Positions 36,204-47,310 of a DNA stretch of 64,000 nt are shown in pieces. The first letter of the stretch is position 1, and each line of letters opens with the position of its first letter. Below the pieces are notes generated by a model. The model was not told the DNA's origin, made no database searches, and was given only the letters and a program-made list of their open reading frames with translations. Source of the stretch: Pyricularia pennisetigena. Lineage: Eukaryota; Ascomycota; Sordariomycetes; Magnaporthales; Pyriculariaceae. The position numbers and the translations under genes are program-made. The DNA is taken from positions 6,781,937 through 6,845,936 of the forward strand of contig NC_043741.1 of assembly GCF_004337985.1 (NCBI RefSeq), given 5' to 3'.

Positions 36204-37548
36204 TCAACGTGCAACAGGTCTCTTACCACCACCTTTGCTTGTCTCCGCCCGTACAAACTGCATCATCTTCTCCTCGGCACTAACCTCCTCTACAGGTGCC
36301 TCGAGGCTCTTCCTGATGACCTCGCTGCCGTCAATCAGGGCGCCCTTGGACTTCTTTGCCTGGTCCAACAGGTAAGCCTCATGGCGAAGCTGAATAAGTT
36401 GGGCCTTTCTGTCTTCTGTCATGCGCCACTCCTTGGGGAACTTGGGCTTGGCCTTGATAGGGTGGTGTCGGGTATCCAGGGGAATGTCTTCAAAGGTGTC
36501 TTTGGGGTCCTGCATTCATTTGTGGTTCGTGGTTAGTCTTGATTTCAGTCCGCTAGTTGATCATTGACGTATGGCCTGAAGACGCAGTACCAAGTGTAAA
36601 CATACCTTGGCTTCGGCGATAAGTTTCATGGTCAGATCTCCCAGGTAGCGCTTGTTCTGGGCTGCGTGCTCAAAGTTCTCGCAGCTCATTTTGATGGTAC
36701 CCTTCTCGGGGTTGTACCTCGGGCCCGCAAGCTTCTTCAGCTTGGAGACTTGGACCTCGGTGAGGCCGAAATCCTCAGGACAGAACTCAACGACAACCTT
36801 CTTCTCTGCCGGGTGGAACTCGCCCAGGTAGCTGGTATATCGCCATCGTAGCGGTGTGGCCCTGGTGGGCGGTTCAAACGGCTTTGCAAACTCTGTAGTT
36901 TCCAGACAAGAAGACAGGATAGACAGGTGATTAGCAACATTGAATGCCAGGCTGTCATTCAGCAAATCCGAAATCCTTACTCGAGAGCAATGGCATGTCG
37001 TAGATTGCCAGGCGCGCGTACTCGCGCATCTCCCTGTGCTCCTCCAGTTTGCCGTGGGCACCAGAAAGAATATCGTCCTCATTGAACTCCTCATCTAGCA
37101 CTTCTTCGCTGATGTAATCGGGGTCGTCTTCACCCTCGTTCCAGAACTCATATTGGCCGATCTTGTACTTTTTCGGGATTCCTTCCGCCGCGCTGGATAC
37201 GCTGCTGAGCGAGGCCAGCTGGGAGTCGGCCAGGGCATTGGCTTTGTCGCTGATTACCGCCTTTTGGGACTTGGTCCCCGCCTTCTCGAACAGGTCGTCG
37301 ATCATATGTTGGAGGCGTTTCCCGTCGTACAGCTCCATGCCTGCTATGGTGTCATCGTCCGCCTGTTTGTTCGACTTGCCCGAGGCCCATCGTCGTCCCG
37401 TTGCTAGATTTGGCGTCGCTGTTGTGCATCTCAGAATGTCGGCTGAGACATTTTGTACCGTCGTCGACGTCGAGGATCTCACCCGGAGGGATGAAAAAGT
37501 TTTGCTGCCTGCGCGCACGCACGACCGCAGAGGATAAGCGGCCGACAT
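36204..37548 (-). CDS. mitochondrial small-subunit ribosomal protein (Rsm24/mS35-like)
   Basis: Three exons, 37548-36981, 36892-36606 and 36509-36204, give 386 aa; introns of 88 and 96 nt have GTAAGG..ACAG and GTATGT..GCAG ends. Joined sequence reads PLLS-SK-FAKPFEPP and LIAEAK-DPKDTFED. The family block lies at about residues 190-285: FAKPFEPP, LRWRYTSYLGE, HPAEKKVVVEF, LAGPRYNPEKGTIKMSC and AQNKRYLGDL. It belongs to the mitoribosomal Rsm24/MRPS35 (S28-type) family and should be a structural protein of the mitochondrial 37S subunit. The N-terminus is rich in Arg and Ser with no acidic residues for about 30 aa, as in a mitochondrial presequence. It shares a 553-bp divergent spacer with ALG13. 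Confidence 0.9.
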
Positions 37549-38101
37549 GGTAAAATAGGACAGTGCAAGGGCGCTCGAAGCCCTCTGTCAAATTGACTGA
37601 CTGGCCCTGTTTTATGTTACAGACGATGGTGGTTTTGGTGCTGATTAACAAGGTGAAGGACGAAAAATCACATCACTACCAAGCAGCACTCCGACCACTA
37701 GCCAAAATTTCGGACGTCGCGACAGGGGGAGCTTGACGCGTGCACGGACACCACTTGCACCCACTTTACTCCATTCAGCCGTTCCGATCCCGATTCCTCC
37801 ACCGCACCATAACCGACGCCGACGAGGACACGGTCCAAGTAATTCCATCATATATACAGCAGAGACGACCGAACAAGTAATCAATCGATTGCGGTCATCA
37901 GCCAGAGCTCCCGGTCAGCGCAGCAATCTTGCGTTGGCATACAACCTCTGCCGCGCCAAGATTCAGCACCTTGATGGGCTGTCGCGGGACGAGCAAACGC
38001 CCCGTGCTCCAGCCTCGATCCACGCCGCCGCTCATCACCAGAAGCGCAAGCGCGTGAATGCAGCAGTCACCAGCACCGCCACAACGACTTCCCTGACCAC
38101 A
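37549..38101. promoter_or_regulatory. divergent promoter region, mS35 / ALG13
   Basis: A 553-bp spacer between two divergent start codons. The ALG13 frame is open through most of it but contains no ATG before 38102, so it is treated as leader and promoter. No clear TATA box is visible. Confidence 0.5.
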
Positions 38102-39085
38102 ATGGCCATCGACTCCTCCCCACCCGCAGCCGAGGCTGCACACCCGCACCTCCCGCGCCATGCGTTCGTGACCATCGGCGCCACGGCCGGCTTCCGCAGT
38201 CTGCTGGAGCAAGTACTCCGGCCCGAGTTCCTGCGTTGGATGCGAGCGTACGGTTTCGCGCGCATGACGGTGCAGTGCGGCTCCGACCTTGACTGGTTCC
38301 GCTCGAGCCTGGCAGCCGCCGATACCTGCGGCGTCGAGGTCGAGTGCTTCCGGTACACGACCAGCATGCGCGACTACATACTGCCGTGCCGGCCAGTCGA
38401 GGGCGTTGCCAACGCCGGGATCGTGATATGCCATGCTGGTGCGTCGTAAAAAATCGTCTGGTTGATGTAGTTGTAAACCCCTGCTGCGGTATTTCTTTTT
38501 GTTGTTTGCATACAACCTTGCTGACAAGTGTCCGCAAATCTCCCCCATCGCCACAAATTCTCAGGAGCCGGAACAGTAGTCGATGTCTCGCGCTGCGGGG
38601 TCCCATTTGTCGTCGTCCCCAACGAAGGTCTCATGGATAATCACCAGGCCGAGCTCGCCGCGCACCTCGACAAGGAGAGGTGGGCTGTGGCCGCGAAGCC
38701 CGAGTGAGCAAAACCCCCCTTTTTCTCACGCCTTTTTTTTTTTTTTTTTTTTTCGAGGCGGGTAGGCTTTCCGATGCTAATCATGGTGATGTGAACTCCC
38801 CTCTCGCAACCGCATAGTGCTTTGCCACAAGCTATCAGAAGGGCACATGAGCAAGCGTACGCCGGCGGCCTTGCGCCACAGCCGTCGGAGTCCGGCGCCG
38901 TCGGCGAGGACGCCGGTTTCCCGCCTCCGGAGCACGAGCGCATCACCCTGCTGGACTGGATGACGCTCTCGTGCTACGACGAGCAGATATCCTCAACTGC
39001 GCTGGGTCGGTCCTCGGCATCGGACATGTCGTCTGAGAACAAGAACCGTTTGGCGACACATCCTCATGCGAGGCACGTGTCTTGA
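38102..39085 (+). CDS. ALG13: UDP-GlcNAc transferase catalytic subunit ALG13
   Basis: Three exons, 38102-38438, 38565-38703 and 38818-39085, give 247 aa; introns of 126 and 114 nt have GTGCGT..TCAG and GTGAGC..ATAG ends. The protein starts HAFVTIGATAGFRSLLEQVL and continues into the GT28-type C-terminal glycosyltransferase signature HAGAGTVVDV and VPNEGLMDNHQAELA. ALG13 pairs with membrane protein ALG14 on the cytosolic face of the ER to add the second GlcNAc to dolichol-PP-GlcNAc in N-glycan synthesis. The upstream frame is open but has no ATG, so 38102 is the start. The C-terminal ~60 residues are Ser/Gly-rich beyond the core and longer than in yeast. Intron 2 carries a T21 tract (38733-38753). 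Confidence 0.92.
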
Positions 39086-39560
39086 AATTTGTCCTGCGTG
39101 CTCGAGGACTTCCAAACCAGCGAATTCTCGTTGAGATGCGCCCACTAACAGTGCCCTTTTACGTTACATGCCAGGTATGTGACTAGACTGTTAATTGTGT
39201 ACTTAGCTTGCGATGCATTGTTCGGCGTTGGTTGAGGTCATTACATGGAATGTCAGATACCCTTCCATTTGCAATTGCCTCGAATATTCAATGTAGTATG
39301 CTTCTTCACTACTTATGAGTTTGAACGTTAAATTATTTTCTTGATGTAAGCTTGATTTTACTCGTATTCATAATGCCAGCTTGGGCTTACGATGTGTATA
39401 ATCCATCAGGGCTATTTCCGAAATCTTTGCCGTCTAGTCAATCGCCGGTTCTCTGTTGTATCAGCAGTTCATCACCCAGACTGTTAAATATCATTCATTT
39501 GGATCGTTCTATCATAAAGCTTCGTTTCGATATGTACAAACGTTCATAGATACCAGCTTA
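39086..39560. other. convergent 3' intergenic region
   Basis: A 475-bp spacer between the stop codons of ALG13 (+) and AIP1 (-). It is AT-rich and should hold both 3' UTRs. No gene is seen. Confidence 0.55.
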
Positions 39561-41604
39561 TCACTGAAGACCAGACACAGTCCAGGTCTTGACGGCGCCG
39601 TCGCTGCCGGCACTGGCAACTCTATCGTCGGCGAGGAAGCAGCACCCGTTGACGCCATCCTTGTGCGCGTTGAGCGCCTTCACCCTCGATCCGGGCTTGG
39701 CCACGCTCCACACGTAAACGTGCGTGTCAAGCGCACCGCTCACCGCGTGTGTCCCGGTCGAGTTCCAGCCTATCGACGTGACGCGCGCCGTGTGGGCTGA
39801 CCACCTGTCGGTCAGCACGTCCCAGTTGCCGCCAACCGTGTATGCAACAATTTTGCCCGATGAGTTGCCCGCGGCGAGCGCTTTTCCATCGGGCGAGAAC
39901 GCCAGGGCGGTGACCGGGGCCGTCGACCGCGTCAGTTTGTTCGTCTCGGTGAGCGCTCCGCCGTCGTCCAGCTTGTATATCACAACTGAGTTGTTTTCCG
40001 CCCCGACAGCAACTGCCGACCCATTCGCCGCCACTGAAGTGGGTGTGAAGCTGGTATCGAGCTTGCCAACCTGCTTGTTGTTCTCGTCGTAGACGGCCAA
40101 GCCCGTTGCCAGTGCCACCACAACACGGCGCCCTGCCGCGGCAGCACCTTTGGGCTGCGCACCCAGCGCCACCGAGGAGCCTGCAAAGGTGTTGGCAGCC
40201 TCATCTACTGACTTGAGCTGGTCGTCCCAGCCAACACTGTAGGTCCGACCCGATAATGCCGCAAAGGCAGTAACCTGGTTGGTATGCGCACTCCCGTCGA
40301 CGAGGCTGCACTGCCCACTTGCTGCGTCCCAACGACAGACCCTCCCATCAAAGCTACCGGTGAACAAAGAACCTTGGGATCCCGCGTTCATGGCGGTGAT
40401 GCTCTTGTTGTGACCCTGGACTATCTTGACAGGGTCATCGCTACCCTCGGAAAGATAATTCAGGTCACCTGACAGGCTCAGTGAGATGATCAGTCCGTCC
40501 TTGCGACCAGCCGGCCACGCCACACCGACCTGCTGATCTGGGACACTGACAACGCCATCCTTGGCCCCGATACGCCACGTACGTGTTGTCTTGCCAGACT
40601 CGACGTCCCAAATCCTCACGGTCTGGTCTGCCGAAGCGGTAACAAATCTCTTCGAGTCGGGCGCCCAGGCAACCGCAAAGACGCTGCCCTTGTGCTCACC
40701 GCTGCCGATCTCGCGCTGGTGCTCGCCCGTCTTGCCGTCGTACAGGTGGATCCGCTTGTCCTGGCCCACTGTGACAAGGTAGGTCCCATCCGGCGAGAAG
40801 GCGGTGCCGAGCACGAAGCCCGTGTGCTGGTCTGACGACTTGGCAGCAAATTTGAAAGGGGCGCCGTGCAGGAACACCATGCTACCGTCGTCCGAGACGG
40901 TGGCGGCGCGCAAAGGACGTTGTTGGCGCATGGCTACCGCATTGATGACCTTGGAGTGGCCCGAGATCTCGCCCACGCTGTTGCCAGAGTCGGCCGTGAT
41001 GCAGTGCCCGAAGCGCTCGCGGCCGTCGCCCACTGCGATGATGCGTTGCGAATCGCCATCCCATGCCACATCATTGATCCGTCCAGAGATTATGTGATAT
41101 TCGCCTGGAACAACCGGTGTGACCGAGTAACCGTTAGTCCGAGTCTGAAACTCTCCTCATCGACGACGCAGGTGCTCCCGGTCTTTTTTTGGTGTGGTCA
41201 ATTTCTCTGGCATACCCTTGGTGTTGACTGCCTCGACAGCGTCCCAGACGCGGACCTGCCCTGAGACGTCACCGGAAGCAATGTAGAAGCCGCTAGGGGA
41301 GAAACGGGCAACGGTGGTAGCTGCAGTGTGACCGACATACTGCTTGCAGATCTCGGGGTTGTCGATAGATCGGACGAAGATTGATTTGCCAGACTAGATT
41401 GAGCGAGGTTTGATATCAGTCATTCATCTTAGTCTAGTTCGTCCATGTCTCATGTCTTGATGGGCAAGTCGACAGCTTGCGGGGTATAGTGCAACTTACT
41501 GCATAGGCTATCCTCTCACCCTTGGAGTCGCAGGAGAGTTGCGTTGGCTGACCGCGCACCGTTGCCGGCGTCGCAGCAAGAATCTTTTCGATCGTGATGG
41601 ACAT
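39561..41604 (-). CDS. AIP1: actin-interacting protein 1 (WD40 protein)
   Basis: Three exons, 41604-41500, 41393-41216 and 41104-39561, give 608 aa, matching the ~610 aa usual for AIP1. Introns of 106 and 111 nt have GTAAGT..CTAG and GTATGC..CCAG ends. Joined sequence reads RIAYA-SGKSIFVRSIDNP and VNTKG-EYHIISGRINDVAWDG. Many WD repeats are visible (for example ASADQTVRIWDVESGKT, TASADQT, VTVGQDKRIHLYD, AGSDGAVKTW), fitting the twin seven-bladed propellers of this family. AIP1 works with cofilin to disassemble actin filaments and is found at cortical actin patches and the hyphal subapical actin collar. It is divergent from the NUM1-like gene across 5.7 kb. Confidence 0.94.
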
Positions 41605-44600
41605 ATCGACGTGTTCGTGTGACCTGGTCACTAATAAAAAGAATATTGCAATTCGAAAGTAGACAGTCCTGTTTGTCTAAGTGTTGTGAAAGCACCACCT
41701 GCAGTGCTTGCTACTCCAGCTCCATGTTCGTGTTTCGACAGCTGCAACAGCTGCCTAAACAAACAGGTGGAGGGGCAGCAGTGACGGCATGCACTGTGTT
41801 CTATGCCCATTGTATGGGTATTAACACTGTATCAAACCCTGGTGTTGTTAGCGGTACAGGGTAGCTTCTCTGCCTCGGTGGAGAAATGACCGCCAGAACG
41901 AAGTTAACAGGAGCAATATGCAAGGTACAGGCAAACCTGTCACTATCACACTACACCATAAGGCTGGCTTCTAAAGTGCCAAGCGTGATACCATGAAAGA
42001 CACCGGCTGAACTGCATGCAGCCTGTGCGGTGATCTCGAGTAATTAGTCTTGTTTTGTTAGCTCCTTCGTGATCACTTGCCCTTCAAAACACGCCCATTC
42101 ATTCGATTTGCTAGCTAAAGCACCATGTTGCGTAAGTATTTCCGGAATCTATGTCAAGCAACCCGTCCGTTAAGCTCTGAATGCCCACAAAAGACGCACC
42201 TTGACAAGCTGGTTTCCCTATCTGAACACGCCTTGCGAACCCTCCCCACTTCGCACTAGACCTGTACTAGGAAATGATTGGCGTCATCGGTTAGTTGCAC
42301 AAGACGACATATCTACGCACTCAGGGACAAGCACACCAAACCCCACCACATGGGTTTCAACTTTCGAAAGCTGGGTCGAGATGAGGTCAGCTACAACAGA
42401 AAACATCCGCCAAGCGAGTCCCGTTGCGGAGTGGCGCGGGACCGATCAGCGCCTGGTCTCGACAACAGTGACCGCACAGTTTCATGATAAGGATATGACA
42501 ATCTCTATGGTAATTTGGACTACTATTCCTGCAGGTTTCTGGTTACGTTGCAAAAAGTCACTACGCGTCGCATGTGGAAAAATACTTTGCCCGAATAGTT
42601 ACCGACCACGAATTTTATTTTTCTTCTTCATCCCCCACACGTTGGGTAGCGAATAGATGAAGGACTGCACATGTCGTTTATCACAAACACTACTCCATTT
42701 TTGGTTAGTGTGACCGAAAAAAAAAAAAAATAAAAGAAAAACAAAAAGTGGCTACTTTCCGTGAAGCCCGCGGTCGTTCAGTAGCAAACTAACTGGCCTG
42801 CTGGGTTCCAAGGAACAAGAAACCATGCAGGGTTTTGCCAGATTATGATGAACACAAACGCGAGTCCCTCACGATCCAGAAGGCTGGGTCGAACTCCACA
42901 GGGGTTGTAGGTTTGTGCCGGCCGACTTGATCCAAGTCGAGCATATTATCAAGCATATCTACCCGATATGCAAGGGTTGCATAATTACGAGTACAGCACA
43001 CAGATACTGCTAATTTATTACCAGGAACTCCGCACCGGGTGCAAGGGATAAGGACCACACGAAACTGGAGATACTCCGTACGTACGTGGAGAGCCTAGGC
43101 TGAACTGGCCAAGGTTATACTACGTGGTATTTTACAAAGCAACACTTCTCCCGGTCCACAAGGAAGCATGTGGCTTGTGAATCCAGCCCAAACCTACATT
43201 CGGGCCACGGCCGCGCGGAGAAATTCCGTAATAAGTAATAAGGAGGGGAAGCAATTCGTTGGTTTGTGAGCCAGTCGGAGATAAAAGAAGAATCTACTAG
43301 GAAAAAGGCATAATCTCGCACTAATATAACAAAGGGGCCTCCGGGCCTTGACCCAACCAACACGGGGCTCGACGGGATAAGCCACGGCGGCGGCGACTTT
43401 CCGTGTTGGTTGGTTCGTGGTTAGTTACTTGCCAACCCAACAGTTCCTAGAAAGTAAGGCGAATTTAGCAAGGTATAGAGTAGATAGATCAAGGACCCTG
43501 ATCGATGCGTTGTGGTTGTTGGGGCAATGGACCTTGCTGTTCAAGCTGTGGTAGGTACTCTCTATGTACATTACTGAGATATGTAGGTTTCTTCACCTTA
43601 TGCACTCCATACTCGGTACGCTTCACCTTGCAATCAATGACTCCTACTACAGTCCAAGTTTACCAGGGGGCCCGCAGCAATCGGCACTGCCTTGGATTTT
43701 GACCCAGATCTTTGCAGTTCCAGTCGAAGGACTAGAAAGTATACCTTGGTAATTAGAAGGAGAATATTTTGGAGTAGCTGGCAAATGGGTCTGTCATAAG
43801 CGCAATGCAACCGGCTGAATATGACAAGTTCTTGGTAGAACACGAGGCCGAACACAGCTACCATGGGCAGTAGTATGCTATGCAGCAATAAGGTTCCGAT
43901 CGGAACAGTAAGCGGCACGTGCTGAGACCCCAGGCTGTAGTAACAATGGTATACGTAGTAGCCTTCCAGCCTACAACACAGCACCCCTGCCTGTCATGGA
44001 GCCTGATGGCTGCTGGCTAATTAATTGACTGAGGGAGGAGCGGCTTGGCTGTGTATGTGCGCGTGCCCGTGCCTGATATTGGGGGTCCAGGATTGCACGT
44101 ACGAAGTGATTAGCATAAAGACTAAGTGCGTGGCATACTGTCACTGATCTACCAGGTCGACACTTGTGAAAGCATGGAGAGCCCCTGAAGATCATCAAAG
44201 TTTAGCCAAACAGCAGATGATTCAACCACTCTGTTTTGGCACCGTAAAACGTCATTGGGAGGGACCATTTTGAAATTACATAGCATCCAGTAAAAGTAGA
44301 TTCTCGAAAGTTTGAGGCCGAGTGCAAAGGAAGGAATTGAGACAAAAAAGCAGGCCAAGGCTAGCTTGCAGAAAGCCAAGATTGCGAGGTTACCATGCAG
44401 GAAATTAGCATCACCGGTCTGTAATATCATTTCTAATTCATCACACCCGAGAAAACAGCCAAAGATGGCCTAGCGCGCCTTCTTTTTGAAAAGAGGGGTG
44501 GAAGCCCGGGTCACCCCCGACGAAAGAATACAACATCAAAGGTTACCACCCCCATTCGTGATTCAATCAGACCCTCATTTACGATCTTATGGAAATGACA

Positions 44601-46472
44601 GAAAGGCTATTTTGGTTATATGGAGCCGCTGAAACTGGCGAGGGCGAGGCGAGCGGGAACTCGGGATTTCTGAAATAATATGAGAGCCGAAAGAATATTT
44701 ACAGTAACTCTATACACAGTAAAACCAGGACACAGGAAACATTGATGACTCGGGACATACCCCAGCAGAACTTGGGCGCTTTCTTTTTTGTTAGTATTAT
44801 TTTCTTTATGCCAAAGTAGGTCGAGATTCGGGGGTTCGCAACAGACGTGGACGCGGCCGCGGGAACGCTGTTTCCCTTCCGAAGCTGGTGGGGCATGCAT
44901 TGTTTACTTGCAGTTCGTCTCTTTCCCACAAGGTCTTGACGGGTTTGACGGGAAGACTCGAGAAACCATGGATCAATGTACAAAGGCTGGCTTGTTTGGA
45001 CGACGTCAGTTGAGCATATACATACATAGGTTACTGTAAAACATGGTTGTGTATAAATATGCACATGCCTTTTTTTCATGTTGTAGTCAAACAATACGGC
45101 AAATTCAGGGAAATAAATCTCCCGTTTGCCTGTTCCAGGTCACTAGTGGCTGGGACCCCTATCTGTATCTGGGCTGTTGCATAGGCGCCCTCGTTGATTT
45201 GAGTTCAAATTCTTAGGTAAATACCCCTCTAGGCAGTACCTAGTCAGGCACCCAACGACAATAGAAAGCAACATACGACGGGGATTCCGGATTCTAGATG
45301 CATCTAGCTACTTGTATCGTCGAATGCAAAACATACGGTACACAGGTGAACAGTGAACAAATCCGTGGGCCCAACTGACTGCACCCCTAGTAGTCGTTGC
45401 AAAGTCGTGCTCCACCCAATGATACCCCGGTCGCGATTTGATGGATTCATCCCATCACAAGCGAAGAAAACCCATCCAAACGGCACGGATCCGCCCTGGC
45501 GCAGCTGCGCCTGGCCTGCAGATGAATGGGCCGCGGACCCATGTTCTTGCAGCAAAGGGGTAAGCTGCATCCTGTCGTCCTGCCATCTTGGGTGAATCGC
45601 AAGCCAATCGTGCACTGGGGAAGAAAATTATGAACGTTCGAAGGTGCAGCTCATCTTATCCATCTGCCCGAATTACTTGGCAACGTCTCTGGCATACAGC
45701 AGATCGGGGTACTTGATGAAGCCCAGTGATCTAACATAGGGAGGCACTGCAGGTAGGTAGGTACCTTATACTTTAGTTACATCCTTCTGTTCATTGTGAA
45801 GTCCCCACCGAGACATCTCTTTTCTGTTTCTTCTCCTTTGCCGGTTGATTGCAACTTTTCTTTCGCTTTTTCTCTCTTTTTGCCTCGGAGCGGAAAACAG
45901 AAAAAGGGGCAAGGGAGAAAATCCCAGCAAGCCCGGCTCGGACGATTGATGTTACCACCTGAGGTCTCTGATTGTCAAATTTATCGATTTTCTGCCTGTT
46001 TTCACTCCACTCTCATTGTTTAGCTCTTTTCCCCTTTCGTTTTATTATAGCAGTCAGGGCACGGCCGACAATCATCATACGCATCTCACTAGTGCCAATC
46101 GCTCATTCAACACTTTCGCCGACTGAGGATCTTTTTCTCCCCCAGATCAAAAAAAGAGATCGATCGCCAGCCCGGACCATTCGCGGCTTCTTTAGGGGAT
46201 TTCGGAGCATTGATTCTTCTGCCTCCCGGTGTTTCAAAGAACCTTGACAGCTGTCGACTACCAATTGTCTCAAGAAAATCAGGGCCCTCGGCACGCATTA
46301 CGTCTTTGCAAATCGAAAACCAACAACCAACCAAGAAACGAAAAAAAAATTTAGGTCCGGCAGCCTAGCGACGCACATCAAACCGTGCACGCCACCCGTT
46401 CTTGACCAACCTTCTCCAGCCAGGTACATGCTGCTGAAGTTTTAACCTTCTTCTGCAGAATTCTGTGTTTGA
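41605..46472. other. long divergent intergenic region, AIP1 / NUM1-like
   Basis: Nearly 5 kb with no supportable gene. It includes the AIP1 promoter on the left and the NUM1-like promoter on the right. A14 lies at 42717-42730, and a (GTAG)-type run at 45752-45764. From about 45818 to 45890 the plus strand is strongly pyrimidine-rich (TTTTCTGTTTCTTCTCC and similar), typical of fungal core promoters. An open frame at 42201-42656 (+) has no ATG at its start and no family resemblance. Confidence 0.5.
45818..45890 (+). promoter_or_regulatory. pyrimidine-rich tract, possible NUM1-like core promoter
   Basis: CT-rich plus-strand DNA with repeated CTTTTC and TTTCTCT runs. Such tracts commonly precede transcription starts in filamentous ascomycetes. 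It fits a transcript that starts near 46000-46460 and uses the putative leader intron at 46473-47300, but no direct evidence exists. Confidence 0.3.
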
Positions 46473-47300
46473 GTAAGTGGTCCCTGGTTCGATTTTTTTT
46501 TTCTGTCTCTTTTTCCCCTCTCTCCGCCTGGTGTTTTTTTCTTTTTCTTTTTTCTTTTTTCCCTTATGGCCTTAAGTCTTCTGTTAAGCCCCGTTGGGTT
46601 ATGCTCCTTAAGGGTTCAAGCATACTTTTACCCTCTTGCACGTAGTACGATTCCATCGTATTATGTATACAGGGAAAAGCTGGCTCAGGTCTGTGGGGTC
46701 TGCTGGTGTCCTGAGAAAGGGGCCTAAGGGGGCTTGGACCTTGCTCATTGTTCACTGTGCTTTGATTTAATCTAACGGTTGTTGCATTCATTGGCCTATC
46801 ATAGCTGGCGGATAGAAACACGGTACTCGATCCAGTCGACTTTCCCGACGGCGCTTTCAACCTTTCTGCAGCAACGTCGACAGTCGTACAAACTCCCAGA
46901 AAAAACAAAAAAACTTTGGTATTGAATTGATTACCATTAGGTCTGTTCATCCTTGTCGTGTCTTACCTAGGAGGGCCATGCGTTCAGCTGAGAAGTTTAG
47001 CTGACAATTACCGCGGCCAACTCAGCAGTTGCCAGTGTCTGAGACGATCCCCTTTCCAACAAGGATAATCGTTGGGAACAGCCACCCGCTTTGACAGTGT
47101 AAGCTAGGTCAAACGGTGTAAGCCTGCCCACTTGCGGATACAGCCGACCACTTTGGCTGTCACTACTAGAACAGAAACCACTTCGCCGCCGGGCTGCTAC
47201 GCTGGTTTAAAAACATAATGATATAAGATCATTGGCAACGTCACATCCGAGCAGCCAGAGGGCAGAAACAGGGTGTTGGCAAGTTGTCATTTCCATACAG
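46473..47300 (+). other. possible 5' UTR intron of the NUM1-like gene
   Basis: A GTAAGT donor at 46473 and a good acceptor (TTCCATACAG) ending at 47300, ten bases before the ATG at 47311, could delimit an 828-nt leader intron. A CT-rich block (46489-46562) lies just inside its 5' end. That block could instead be the promoter of an unspliced transcript. No strong CTRAY branch site is obvious close to the acceptor. Confidence 0.35.
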
Positions 47301-47310
47301 GCCGTGCATA

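Noticed and set aside
42201..42656. Open frame of 151 codons on the plus strand, preceded by an ATG with a GTAAGT donor at 42125
   Set aside because: The upstream exon does not join this frame at any nearby AG, the frame starts with TTG, and no family is recognised.
45269..45282. ACATACGACGGGG start, like a dispersed fungal 5S rRNA gene
   Set aside because: Resemblance to 5S ends after about ten bases; none of the later conserved 5S blocks follows.
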